A stretch of 64,000 bases of DNA from Collybiopsis luxurians FD-317 M1 (GCA_000827265.1 KN834839.1:1-64000); one strand, 5' to 3'; positions 34,461 to 46,325 are shown, counted from the stretch's first letter. The notes: a model not told the origin generated them from the sequence alone. Numbers and translations are program-made.

Positions 34461-35300
34461 CATTACAACATGTATCCTACCTGGAAGTGGGCCACCTTAG
34501 CATTTTCATCTGTATTGTAGGATATTGTTTGAGTAGGGGAAGTTCAGATAGGTCAGCCAATGTGTGTAGGCTTTCTATGAGTAAATTGAATCCACTCTGA
34601 TCAGGTTATGAGTAGAGATAGCAGTGCTAGAATTGAGTTGCAGAAGTGGGTCCAAATTTAGCGGCTCTGTGTGAAAAGGCACTTGATTGACAGCTCAGTG
34701 CTCAAATTCTCTTTGCATTGCTCAATGACACTCTAAGTGTATATTACGCCATTTAATATATAATGTTAAGCACAAAAGTTCAAGGAACAAGTGTATAAAA
34801 TATCATGTATTGGAGCAAAGGAGGGAATTTGGGGTGTAACAATGGAATCGCTCATTGATTTCAGGCCTAATATGCTATAAGACCTTACAATTGTTATATT
34901 TCTCAGTTTATCATTAGTAACACAATCCGGCATATGTAGTTCCAAGTTGGATTACTTGATTACTGCAGATAGTATTACTCAGATATTAATAGTAGAAGTT
35001 GGTAGGACTTTCTAGATACCATGTTGTGTAGTGGCCAGTACCATAGAACAGAACAATTAGTTATATCTGATATTTGAGTCTCACCACTCTGATCAAACCA
35101 CTGTGCCACATTTCTACAATGACAATCAGTACTAATAATAAACTGCAGGAACCACTTGACATACCAGTAGCCTGATTTCCGCAGTTTACCCCAAAAGCCT
35201 CCACAGGGTAGCTGATTACCACCAACCACTGATTCCAATTCTTTTGGCAGAATAATCATGATACTAATGAGCTATATTTTATGTAAAAGAAAAGGATAGA
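34461..35300. other. Intergenic, repeat-like
   Basis: AT-rich, without a supported gene. The motif GGGGTGTAACA at about 34830 resembles an LTR end, but no partner was found. Confidence 0.35.
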
Positions 35301-36025
35301 AGCAGTAGTCAGGTCAAGCTAGTCTACTATTAACACCCAAAAACACAATCTATGGTATATAATCAATTTGTTTGGTGAGTTGTAGGGACATTGTCAAAGG
35401 TTCCATACAAGTCCAAGATCTTCTGAAACAGTCTGAAGTTCCATAATGGTTTTATAGGTTTTTAGACTTAGTTTAACTTGTAAGCTTAGAACAGCCGGGG
35501 TAAATGTGGCCCAACTACATCTTCACAGACTAGCTAAAGGAAGCCAAGGGTATTCAAGAGTTTTTAAGAAAATGAGAGAGAGAGAGTTCTGAATTTGGTT
35601 TCCACTAGACTGTACCTGACACTGAGCAGAGCTAGTAGGGACTGGCTTCTCATACCTGTCACCAGGCAGGGCTGACCAAGATGGATTTTAGAGTTTTCAT
35701 GACAGCTGCTAATAACCTAATCAGGCATAAAGTCAAGGGGATTGATTGTGGCAAGTTCTAGACACAAATAACACAAAGTGTACAATGGGCCCCTGAGACA
35801 TTTACTGCCCTGAGAACTACCATACATTATCAGCAAAGAAGGGGGATCACTGAACAACCTGCTAAGACCAGAGGACTACCAAGCACTATCTGCTCAAAAC
35901 AGTGGGGCATTGAAACTTGTATTCACAAAGTAATTCTAATATATGTATACAATAAAGCCAGCCTTGGCTGGCAGAACAAGATGAGATGGTAAAACTATAA
36001 ATGTCTGGCTGCCTTCAGCCACATG
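35301..36025. repeat. Dispersed repeat R1, copy 2 (possible solo LTR)
   Basis: Matches 16331-17065 in the same orientation. Contains the GA microsatellite (35570-35587) and a short extra internal segment around 35610-35650. At 19 kb apart the two copies are unlikely to be the two ends of one element. Confidence 0.65.
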
Positions 36026-38831
36026 TTTTTTACAATGTGTAGTGATCAAATGACCTACTTCTCAGTTCAGTCCATCACTGGGTTGACAATAGTAATACTG
36101 ATGTCAATGATGATATTGATCCACTTGTGGCATATAAGTATAAGCTCAGAGCAATTACATTCTGCTTCATGGATTTAAAAAAGCTGCTTTTATCTTTCCA
36201 GATCTTCTGCTATAAATTTTTCACTATATTAGACCTTATTAGCCATGCATTACAAAAATTTTTTATTTTTGTTTCAAGACATTACATTTGTGAGCTTAAA
36301 TTTGAGTCAAGAAATTGGGCCTCCATCTGGTATGATATTTTTGGAAGCCATTGACTAAGACCGATTGTATTCACTTGACTATGATATGTGCCATCTCATG
36401 CTCTTCCATGTCTGCTATGTCTCTGCACCTCTGTACTCATTGTCCATTCCTCAACCTGTGACTTCATAGGCAATGGGAAGCCTCCTGGGACAACCCTTTT
36501 GGGTTTAGCACTGTGTCCCCACTTTTCAGGCAACCTTTTCAGCCCTGCCCATAGAGATTTTTGTCACCAACCCAGGGATGTCTTGAGTGATGCACCAGTT
36601 CTTCATCACCTATGATGTTCTTAGAAGGATATATTGGAGGATATGTGGAGAAGGCAAAGGGTATAACGGTCTCAGGTATGAGGTTTCAACTGCCCACTCA
36701 GAAACATGCCCAACACCCCCTCCCCCTCCCTCTCAGCTGTCAAATCATACAAGGGTTGGAGTGTCACAAAGCAGTTTACAGCGGAGTGGCTTTCAAGAGC
36801 GCAGTAATCAGTTTAGGCAAAGTCTGGTCCCAATCGACAGAGTTAATTAAATAGTCTACTGGTACAAGCAGGATACTCACCTGGTCCCAATCGACAGAGA
36901 GGTCAAGATGGGGACTCAGGTTACAGGAGGTAAGTATATATACTGCAGTAAGCTGTAAGAGGGACTAATGCTACTGGAGGACAAGACAAGAAACTAATGC
37001 TACTGGAAGACAATAGCTAAGTGACAGCTACGAGAATAAAAGGTATGGAGCATGTGGTCATGCAACAGATGCGAGAAGAGAAACAAGGACAGTTCATTAA
37101 TAAAACAATGACAGTGGGAATGAAATAGAAAAAGAACAATGATACCATGTGGAGTGGAGATAGGGAGGAGTTGTACGTCCAAAAGGTATTGATATGAAAG
37201 TTAGTCATAAACACGGTCATGTGAAAGATGTATAGTAAAAGAGAAATGAATAGGGGTTAGGAATAGATGTTCGTACCAGCTTTATGACATGGAGAACAAT
37301 ACTTCAACTCAAAGGATTTGGTAGAATAAGCCCAGTACACTATCCAGCTCAAACCATACCAAGCTGGCAATGGTTCAAAAGGAAAGATTTGGAAGGAGAT
37401 GACAGAGAGCCTAGTGCAAAGTCCATTATTTCACTTGCAGAGTGTTGACCCTGCTTCTGTCTGAACTAAAGCCAAGGCTCTTTATGCTTATAAAAAGGTA
37501 CCTTTTTAAGCTTCATGTCAACTGTGTCTCTAATTCAAATGTTGTAGAACCCTCAAAGCACTGCTCGAGATGTCCATTCTATTGCAAACATTCTTGATGA
37601 ACATGAGACTGACAAAACTGCATTATGGCCATTCTTGAGTGTCTTGAAGCTGAATGGGATGTTGCTGACAAGAAAACAGAGGAGCAGAAAGTGGCATTGA
37701 AACAGGTAAGTGGTGTATATTTATCTAGGCTGTTGAATGATCCTAAACAAGCTTAAAAAAATGACAAGGACCATGAGGGAGGTGCCACAATTTGGAATGC
37801 CTCCATGAAGACTCTTGGATGCAAGAAAAGGTCCTATGCTGATGAGGTATGGTAAGTGTATTCCCCCTTCCCATTTACTCATGGGAATTGCCATAGCTCC
37901 ATGATGGTGATATCAAGACTAAGCCTGCTGTCAAGTGTTTGCACTGCAAAGAGTCCACAGGGAAAGCTATCATTGGTTTAATTGAGCAGGGACAAGTGGA
38001 GCAGCAGGCACATAACAATGAGGTGAAGAAGTTTATGCAGGACTCTGCTGAGTGGGGGAAGGAGATGACAGGAGCTAGGAACAAAGATATTGTATAATTA
38101 GTATTGTTATAACAAGTCCTAAATTATTTACAAAATATTTGCTATTGCAAGTCACATTAATTATAATTGGCTTGCTCTTGCAAGTTGCTGTCACCTTTCA
38201 GCCATTTCGGCTAAAATCCGAGGTGCGCTACTTCTATTAAAAGAAGCAAAAGATAAATAATTCCCATTCGAGGAATTGAACTCTAGAGCTGCCATTAATA
38301 GATGACCAGTATGTAAGAATAATACTATATTCCTAAGTAAGAATGCGGAAACCTCAGAGCAATGAATGTATTCTCAGTTACCTATAGTCCTAAGTAAGAA
38401 CGCAGAAACTATAGGTAAGGAAGTAAGTAGAGATAATTTGAGAGAAGGAGAAACACATACCCTCAGAGCAACAAATGTATTCTGAGGGTAGCGGTTGAAA
38501 CTACTGCATTAAATATAGGTAATCGGATTAAAGAAGAAGTAAGGAAGAAAGATGAGGATGAAGGATGAGGATGAAACTGAGTGCGAGATCATATCTGCAT
38601 GGAGGTATAAGTGCACAAACTATTATTCAAACCAGTAACTGCAGAATGCAACTGTGGAATGTGGTCATGTGACTCAGGACACCACATACAGTTATCCAAC
38701 ATGATCCTCAGTATTTGAACACACATAACCATTAAGCCAATTAGCCATATAATGTACAATATTTCATTCAAAGTATATGCTCTTCTGTGCATCCCAGGGG
38801 CTCTACCCCTGGACCCTCATATAATATAACT
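36026..38831. other. Repeat-rich intergenic; weak coding remnant near 37550-38097
   Basis: A direct repeat CTGGTCCCAATCGACAGAG occurs at 36825 and 36881. Between about 37550 and 38097 several plus-strand pieces read as exons. One runs from 37757 (KNDKDHEGGATIWN) to a good donor near 37846. Another runs from 37897 to a stop at 38097 and contains CLHCKESTGKAI. The CxxC suggests a remnant of a transposon protein, but I cannot name it. Nothing else is supported. Confidence 0.3.
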
Positions 38832-38910
38832 GAACCCTGAACCCCTAACTGAACCCTAACCCTAACCCACCTAACCCCTAACCCCTAACTGGCATGCTGC
38901 AAACCCTAAC
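38832..38910. repeat. Telomere-like CCCTAA tract
   Basis: About 80 bp of degenerate ACCCCTAA/CCCTAA units on the C-rich strand, opposite in orientation to the G-rich tract at 17903-17960. Interstitial position; origin unknown. Confidence 0.65.
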
Positions 38911-39299
38911 CATTCTGAAGCATTGGCAGTGTTCCGACCTGCTCTGTTATGTTAGGGCTAGACCGGAGTGGGCCATCACATTGCAGAATCTGAGTAACTT
39001 AAATGCCGTTGCTATGGCACTTGAGCTATTGATAAAGCAAGTGAATAATTATTATCAGCTCTTGCAATATCAATGAGATTGTAAATAATCTAAAACTTGC
39101 TATACCAAGATGATTTGTATAATATCATGGTAAACTTCCTTTCAATTGAATGGGCCCGCTTTGAGTCTGAGAAGGAGTGCAGTAGTGCCTAGTGATAGCC
39201 ATAGTTCATAGTAGCAAAGTGTACAAATTTCAATTTGAGTTGTTCATTGTTCTATGCATAATTGAGTACATGAGCCATGATGTCTATTTAACTAAGTAT

Positions 39300-40469
39300 T
39301 CTTTGACAGTGAGTGGTGAACATGAGAAAGTCTGCACTGTTTGGTTTGGCCAGATACAATTGAGTATATTAGACAGCAAAACCCCAAGACACTAATAATG
39401 TCCAGTTGGCGAGCTGTATACTCAAAGCTTCCACCAGGCATTAAGGAATGGCCAGCTTTGAATAATGTCCCTGAAGCCATGCTCCACTTCAATTCATACC
39501 TTTGCCATGGCTTCATTCCAATCCTTCTCTTGTTGTGTACACTCCCCTGGCCCAGAAAATAGGCTCATGATGACAGGGCCAATACCATAAGCCGGATCCC
39601 CAAACACCTGAAAATAGTGGCACTGAATTGGAGTGTCTCCATTAGCCCCAGGTTGAAAGGCATTTTCCTGACACCATTCCAGAACCAATAAGTCACTAAG
39701 GAGATGATTATCATTTCTCTTCCCTTTGACAGGCCCATGCAAGAGACAGATCATGCCATCTGGGGTTTTGAGAGCCTGATATTTTAGTGCATGATGATGC
39801 TTCAATATACTCATTGTAAGCTTGTCATTGGAATTGAGACGGACAGCACATGGCCTGAATGGTGCAGTCAACAAATGCCCATACAGAGTCAAGAGGAGCT
39901 CCATGTTGCACTAAAGCACTGGAATAGATGGCCATTTGTTCAGATGAGATGGTAGGATTCATACTCCAGGACTCGAGAAGATGTCTCCATGTGTTGTCAA
40001 GATACTCTGTCAACTCATTGATGAGCTTGGAAATTGCAGACTGAGAACAATCATAACGAGCTGTCAATTCATAAATGTCACTGGGTGACTGAAAATGAGC
40101 TAGGAGCAATCTCAAAGCTTCAACTGCTGTGAACTTTCCAGGTTCTGGTGACAAATGGATCTGGAATTTGGAGTAATCAAGCAAGTTCCTTAATTTCCTC
40201 AGGATAGAATCTGACGTTATGTCAGGGAAAGAAAATGGAGAGCATTCTATAACATACTTGAACCAATATAAGCACTCGCATTGAGGGAAGGAGTGCAGAA
40301 AGCACAGTGATATCCATTCACCTCCTTGTTCTGGATGTGCAAATTCTGGTCCTAAAATAGACTTTTCGGCTGTAAGCATTTTGACTGGAAAGGCCGGCTG
40401 GGATGTCTTCTTTACAAAACTATAGTACTGGCGGGCAGGATCAGCAAGTTCTGGCCCAAAGTTAACCAA
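39300..40469 (-). pseudogene. DDE superfamily (PIF/Harbinger-like) transposase, broken
   Basis: On the minus strand, 40469-39828 reads a helix-turn-helix-like region (LTARYDCSQSAISKLINEL) and the start of the nuclease domain (VWAFVDCTIQAMCCPSQFQ). This matches the usual GF-D-GT-I-RPS pattern of DDE_Tnp_4 proteins. A TGA then replaces what should be Arg, and a frameshift near 39830 moves to ALKYQALKTPDGMICLLHG and GPVKGKRNDNHLLSDLL. FGDPAYGIGPVIM then carries the second Asp. A further shift near 39500 leads to a C-terminal part that ends near 39300. The invariant first Asp and the DPAYG Asp are present, but the gene cannot make a full protein. Terminal inverted repeats of the parent element were not found. 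Confidence 0.8.
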
Positions 40470-42898
40470 TAATTCTCAGGATATAGGGCGCATTGCAGTA
40501 GAGATATGTCAATTAATCGCGTTATTGTGATTCTGGTGAGAAACAGAGCTCAAATGAAGCTGTGGAGCTGCATTTTTTGTCTGTTTTTTATTTCAAGACA
40601 GTTCAAATTGCGAGTCACTTTTTTTCTGTAACGCGTGGCTAATAAGGTCTATTGTGCAGAGCTGTATCAGTTTCTTTAAAATTCAGGCTGAGATCTCTCT
40701 GACATCTGTCTGGACTGAGCAGGAGCGTATCTGCCGTACTATTTCAGCTCTACCAAGTCACTGTTCTGTTTGGCGAGGGTTTTTTGAATTTGTAAACTCA
40801 GCTATTGCTATTCCTCAAAGGCTGTATGGAACAGACAGCCCACTGGTACAGCAATAGGTCAACTGTAAAGTTGGGGCACTGATTGTCGGATAACTTACAA
40901 GAAAGCAGTACATCTCGCCTCTTGAGGTTCAAAGTTGTACAGATGCACAATAGTTTTAGTAAATCAACTGTCAATTTCAAATGTCAACCTCAAGAGTGCA
41001 GACAGATTGATGATCATCCCTCACTGATATTGAAACACAAGATTTGAACCTCCGCAATTGCCAATCAATGAGTAAAATGTTCAATTGTCCAAATCTATCG
41101 CTTTACTTGATGTCTAGGAGCGGGCCAACACTAATGCGTGGCAGTACTTGTCCCTTTTTCAGTAATTTCAGTAATGGGGAAAAATTACTCAGGAGAGCCT
41201 TTTGGATTATTATATGTACTAAAAAATTGTACAAACTGCGAGAATTAGATTGATTCAAATTTCTTGTCCTGGATCAGGCACAAAATCATTAACACATAGA
41301 CTTGGCATTACATTTATTCCATTCACTCATAATTGAATACATTGTTCAGCAGGCCATTCCTGTTCCAGTTTGCGTCAGTGCATTCACATGAATTGGAGTA
41401 CTTCAATGCAATCAGGCTCGGCCCATTTCTGGCCCTGGACACCTGGGCGGCAGTGTGCATGGACAGTTACTCTGTCAACTGAGATGTTTGCGCTAAATGC
41501 TGTTGTATTTTCTTTGTCATCAACTTGATGTGTTAGACTGCCGAAGGGTGGAGCATAAGTCCTCAACTTTTTTTGATAGCATGAATGATGCTGACCAACG
41601 GTCATGCATGGCTTTTGTTGGAGCATGAGGCAAACGTTAGTCTGCTGCAAGCAGAGAACACGACAAAAATCAATAGACTGATGTATATGCCGCCTGCTGT
41701 GTCGAAAAACCAAAAAGAGCCGATAAGCGCCTGTAAGCGCTGATAAACACCTTTTTTTGAGACCGATTATGGCGATTATGGTGCTTACAAACATTAATAA
41801 AAATTATAATTCTGATGATTTTGGGGGCTTGTAAGTGATGATAGCTGGCTTCCAGCCAGTTTCCAGTCAATTAAGTGAGTGATTTTTCCTGATTCCATCA
41901 AGATATGCAGTTGAAAATTTCGGCCGTAATCACCAGAATTACCTATAAACGGTGTATAAGCGATGTTAATCGGCTTGCAAGTGAATTACAACCAGATTAT
42001 ATCTGCGGACCGATTATGGGCCCAATTTGAAAAGTCCGATATGATCATCCAAAGATGGCCTATCAAATATCCAAGTCGATCACACTGTAATTGTATCCTA
42101 TATTAGTATGGAAGTTTGTTGTTCTATCTTATGCATCGTTTAATTCATAGACATATTGATTGCCACGATTTGAGATCTATATCTTCAAGAAATGTGTCTT
42201 GATTCAATGATGCTCTTTTATAGCTCCCGGAAACATTATACTTCTTTGCTTTGCGAGCAAGCTTTTTCATCCTTTACACTTCCATATCTTCCTAAGTCAT
42301 TCTCTGGGTACAAGAATCTTGAATCAGTGCAAATACAACACAATGAACATTAAGGTGAAAGGGAACTTAAGTTCTTCCCTATTTGAAATGCAATCAGTAC
42401 GTGACCTAATTGGATGCCTGCCTACTACTTTGAAGTCAAATGAAAACCAGACTGAGCAAGCGTGTAGTATTCAGCCCATGTTGTTCTCGAGAAATGGTGT
42501 ACCTGCCTTTGTCCTAGTAAAAGATATTGGTACTTGTAGGTTTTTATTTTATCATGTCACCAAACCAATGATTGTGATGGGTAACTGGGCTTGTTACGCA
42601 TTGGTATGTGCATCTATCCACTAGTATGCCACTTTCATCAAAGACTCTTGGTCAATGGCGTCTCGCAGTCGGCTGTACATTGGCATAAAGAACGTGTTCG
42701 GTCCCCTTTAATTGCATTTGATGGAATGGCACAGACGCTAGGGCATTGATTTTACCTGTGTGACAGATAATCTTCTAAGTATCAAGATCAAGAGATGTTT
42801 CACCATAGTCGAGGACGGCCCCTCCTTTGACAGCGGTAGAGGTTATTTCCGGTATATTTATTATTCATCCCAAACTCCCGGAACTGTTTGAACTATGG
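40470..42898. other. Intergenic, repeat-rich
   Basis: No supported gene. Around 41700-41780 and 41930-42040 there are repeated GATTATGG, TAAGCG and CCGATTA motifs. A palindrome CTGGCTTCCAGCCAG lies near 41845. These resemble the edges of an old DNA transposon. A plus-strand frame of 101 codons at 42319-42624 has no recognisable domain. Confidence 0.35.
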
Positions 42899-42905
42899 TA
42901 TAAAA
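42899..42905 (+). promoter_or_regulatory. TATA box of WRAW gene 3
   Basis: TATAAAA. It is 53 nt before the ATG at 42958 but only 20 nt before the in-frame ATG at 42925. The spacing therefore favours the downstream start. Confidence 0.5.
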
Positions 42906-42957
42906 GAAAGTTCAAAGACCAATAATGAAGACCAGATACACTGCCCTCACCTCACTC

Positions 42958-44306
42958 ATGACTCCCGAAGAGCAACAGACCATTGCCCTCCATGCAGCAG
43001 ACATCTATGATAACATGATATCTATAATTATCGTGCCAACAACTGGCTTCGGTATGTGCTATTGCCAAATATCTACTCCATATTCCCCATTTGACATGAG
43101 CATACTTATTTGTCATTTGATAATGAACACCAACAATCAGGCGCTTTTATTCTGGGAGTCTTCATTGCTACTCACATGCTAGTGTAAGCTATGTCATTGT
43201 GGCTTTGGAATTGTCAACTCATATGTCCATGTGATTGTAACACTTTGGTAGAGCCAAATGCCGAACCCATTCAAAAATGGCTCTTTTTGCCTGCCTCATT
43301 ATTGCATTTGTTGCCTGCAATTGGAACGTCTTTAATAATGTTCCAGTCCCATTAATACAAGACCAGGTTGGATTTGTCGGAGTAGAACCAGAGGTACAAG
43401 GGGAACTTGAAGAAAAAGCCCAGATATCAGTCAAGAAACTTTTGCCAGTGGGATATATGGGCAGTTGGAATCTGACAATTTCTGTAAGTTTGCCAGGTTC
43501 ATCCCTCATTCAATGATTGAATTATTTAATATAGGTGTTTCTGAGTGATTTTATTGTAGTTTGGAGAGCATGGGTTTTGTTCCAACAGGAAAGGTTTTGC
43601 AAAGCTGCGCTTGTTGTTCTGATGGTTGTGAATGTTGGTGTGTAGTAAGAATATAGCTCAGATAGTTACCAAACTGACTAACCCTTGCACCACACAGTCA
43701 TCAATATTGCAGATTGCATTCTGGATAACATTGAGGTTAAGGTGATTCAGTCAAACTCCGGCACAATTTTAGATTGGTTATCAATTGTGGTTTCACTGGT
43801 GGTCAACATATTTGCAACAAGCTTGATTGCTTGGAAGGCATGGTAAGTGTTAAAAGGACTCCTAGCTAAAATCATTCAGCTCTTATAATTTCCTACATTC
43901 AGGAATTATCATCATTTCATCAAAGAAACTGCTTTACACAGGAGAAGCGAAGTTCAGTATATCCTACTCTTGCTGATTGAATCTGGTGCTATATTTTGCA
44001 CAATACAAATTCTTTATGCTGCCTTTACCCTGCTAAATATATACGGGCCACTAATTTACCAAAACAATCCCCTCATTCATAACATTATCAGTGCCATATT
44101 CAATCTCGCTTGTGTGAGTCTCGACTCTTTTCTGCATGCTGAGGCTCAACTAATACTGAAGAACAATTTCATAGACATGGTATCCTATTGCAGTAGTCAT
44201 TTTGATTAATATGAAGAGCTCTTCAGCAATTGAGTCCTTCCACATCAACCAGGCCACAGAAGCCTCTATCGTTCAGTCAGGCTCAGGAAGGACTCACTCG
44301 GAATGA
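42958..44306 (+). CDS. Seven-helix membrane protein, WRAW family (gene 3)
   Basis: Exons 42958-43051, 43141-43183, 43252-43483, 43535-43637, 43698-43842, 43903-44113 and 44175-44306 encode 319 residues with no breaks. I chose the ATG at 42958 rather than 42925 because the product then begins MTPEEQQ, matching MTPEERQ of gene 2B, and the TATA box is better placed. The inner exon lengths 43, 232, 103 and 145 are identical to those of gene 2B. Exon 4 opens VFLSDFIVVWRAWVLF. Exon 5 has INIADCILDNIE as in gene 2 (INIADCIWDNIK), exon 6 has ESGAIFC, and exon 7 begins TWYPIAVVILINM. It lies about 14 kb from the duplicons, outside them, and is an older relative of gene 2. Membrane location is expected; function unknown. 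Confidence 0.86.
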
Positions 44307-44784
44307 CTGTGTAAGGGAGCCAATTGGAGAGTTTTACTTACTAGGACACAAATATATATATCTTCACTTGGAAGTTGTTGTTACTGCACAGTATACCTGT
44401 ACCTACTCTGATATATGTTATCTCTCCTCTCACTGGTGTTGTAAACCCCTAAGAAACTTGACAATGATAGCCGCCTGGACTGGCCTTTAACAAAACCTCT
44501 CCAATGTACTACTAAGCAATGGGCTAACTGGTACCAAATTTGCAGCTCTGGCAGTCTATAGCCAAACTATTATCATTCTTCGCATATGAAGGTAGGGCAT
44601 TGCGCAGAGCGTGTGGCATATATGAGGCCAGGAGCTGGATAAATGACAACTCTGAGTTGTAGAAATTAAGGCGCCACATAGGCATCGGATGCAGGTGACG
44701 TGTTAATGTTTGAAAATAGTCCATTCTCAAGAGAAGGTATGAGAAAATTTTTTCAATGCAATCTTAATTGAACCATCTGCGCTA
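44307..44784. other. Intergenic
   Basis: 3' flank of WRAW gene 3. No gene visible. Confidence 0.4.
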
Positions 44785-45267
44785 ATATAGATTAGAGATA
44801 GGCACGAGTAGCAAGCTAATGAGGGCACTTGTGAGTAAAGTCGCACTCCGGGTTGCACCCGCGGGTAGCGAGTTACTCATGTTACAAGTTAGTACCCGAG
44901 CTAAGATCAGCCTTTTAGGAAATCACAAACTCATGTTAACTTGGGGGTATTTGAATATCAGTATAATAATAGGTATATACCCACCATCTTATCTGATATA
45001 TTCTTTAGATATTATATCACTTACATTAATTTTGATATAAGAATCAACAGATAGACTGTATAATTTAGTGACATCACTACATTTTTTAGGAAATTACTCG
45101 AGTAACTTGTGTTAACTTGCAAGTGCACGAGTTAGCATGAGTTCATCACATAATTGAGCACCCGAGTATATACTTGGGTGCCGATCATCATTTTTGGTTG
45201 GCAAGTACTTGCCCCATAAGTCTCAAGTTACCCCGGGTTAGTACTCGTGCCCATCTCTAATATAGAT
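44785..45267. mobile_element. hAT-type MITE, 467 bp, perfect 8-bp TSD
   Basis: The element runs 44793-45259. Terminal inverted repeats of 19 bp (TAGAGATAGGCACGAGTA left, its reverse complement with one mismatch right) are flanked by a perfect 8-bp direct repeat ATATAGAT (44785-44792 and 45260-45267). The interior has many subterminal GAGTTA/ACTCG motifs and no coding potential. The 8-bp duplication points to mobilisation by a hAT transposase. The clean ends suggest a fairly recent insertion. Confidence 0.92.
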
Positions 45268-45785
45268 TTTGTGCACATACCAGAGCTAAAATTAATGTTA
45301 ATAATAAAATTGATTGAGTCACAGTGGGGTATAATAGTGCATAGCAGGTCTATGCAAATACTATCTGATTTTTTTGTTTAATTTATATAAGTAACAACGA
45401 TCATTTAATCATCTAATAATTTTTGTAGAAAAGTTTTATCTATTTGTTCTTACTTTTTCAGCAACCTGAATACCTGAAATTCAGCCTGCAGGTAGTTGCA
45501 ATTTTGTGACTGGCCGTAAATCTGCAGCTGGCAGGTAAAATACCTGCCGGACAAGTACCAGCTTCCCATGGGTTTGGTGCTGGTTGCAGGTCAGGGATTT
45601 TTGGTCCCGGTTACCTGCGGCACAGATCCTGGTCACACCTGCCTGGGACTTATGCTGAGCCTTAGAACTTGAGACTATGGGGAATGAGCTGGAATAAGAG
45701 TGACAGAAATGATTCAGGGGAAGATGACAATGGTGACACAGTAGGTGAGGAAACTTATGAGCATGCTTCCACTCACCCATGGTGC
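45268..45785. repeat. Intergenic with ACCTGC-rich repeat region
   Basis: Around 45470-45660 are many copies of ACCTGC/GCAGGT in both orientations, again like subterminal repeats of a DNA transposon. No ends or target duplication were identified. Confidence 0.35.
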
Positions 45786-46040
45786 ATTGAATTTGGGTTA
45801 ATGATGCTCAGAGATGATGAGAACAATTTGTCTATGTAAACCCGCGAGTCCTCCACTCGTTAGTCATCATCGGATCATGTACCGATTGTTGAAGGTCTCG
45901 ATGAATGTCTGGACACTCATAACCAGCTGTGGCTGCGTATCCTATTTATTCCTGGGCACGCAATGAAGAAATGTATCCTCCCATTTCAACTTTTCATTGC
46001 CAGGTGACCTGAGCCTTGAATCAAGGAAGCTTTTTGTGGA
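45786..46040 (+). pseudogene. NACHT NTPase fragment
   Basis: DNA-level match to 33405-33660 of the NACHT pseudogene (shared GATGAATGTCTGGACACTCATAACCAGCT region). It covers the Walker B part and is broken by stops. A stranded fragment that ends where repeat R2 begins. Confidence 0.72.
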
Positions 46041-46045
46041 GCTAC

Positions 46046-46325
46046 TCAGCAAAACTAAAACTCTTTTTGTTGAAGTATTAACAAAGTTTCGCAAAAGGGT
46101 TAGGCTTCACAGCAACTTCTCGAAGTTTGCTGTTCTAAATAGTGGTGAGGCGCTCTCGGCTTTGCGGCCATGAATAAGCAGTTCCCACAACTGTGGTACT
46201 TTCTAAAGTACACATGGGTGCTTTACGAGCGAGTTAAACGCCCCTTGATAGGTCGGTCAAGAAAAATTTTTCAGGCCCCAAGGCCCCTACTTACCTACCT
46301 ACCCCAGGTCCGGAGGCCCTTGTGA
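46046..46325. repeat. Dispersed repeat R2, copy 2
   Basis: Matches 20048-20330, including the CTAC-rich tail at about 46287-46305. Confidence 0.65.

Noticed and set aside
16331..36025. R1 copies as the two LTRs of one retrotransposon
   Set aside because: The copies are 19 kb apart, diverged by indels, and enclose the duplicon B genes rather than gag-pol sequence.
42319..42624. 101-codon plus-strand frame upstream of WRAW gene 3
   Set aside because: No domain, no signal, no supporting splice structure; likely chance.
42925..42957. Upstream in-frame ATG as the start of WRAW gene 3
   Set aside because: The downstream ATG gives MTPEEQQ, which aligns with gene 2B, and leaves a more plausible distance to the TATA box. 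The upstream ATG would sit only 20 nt from it.
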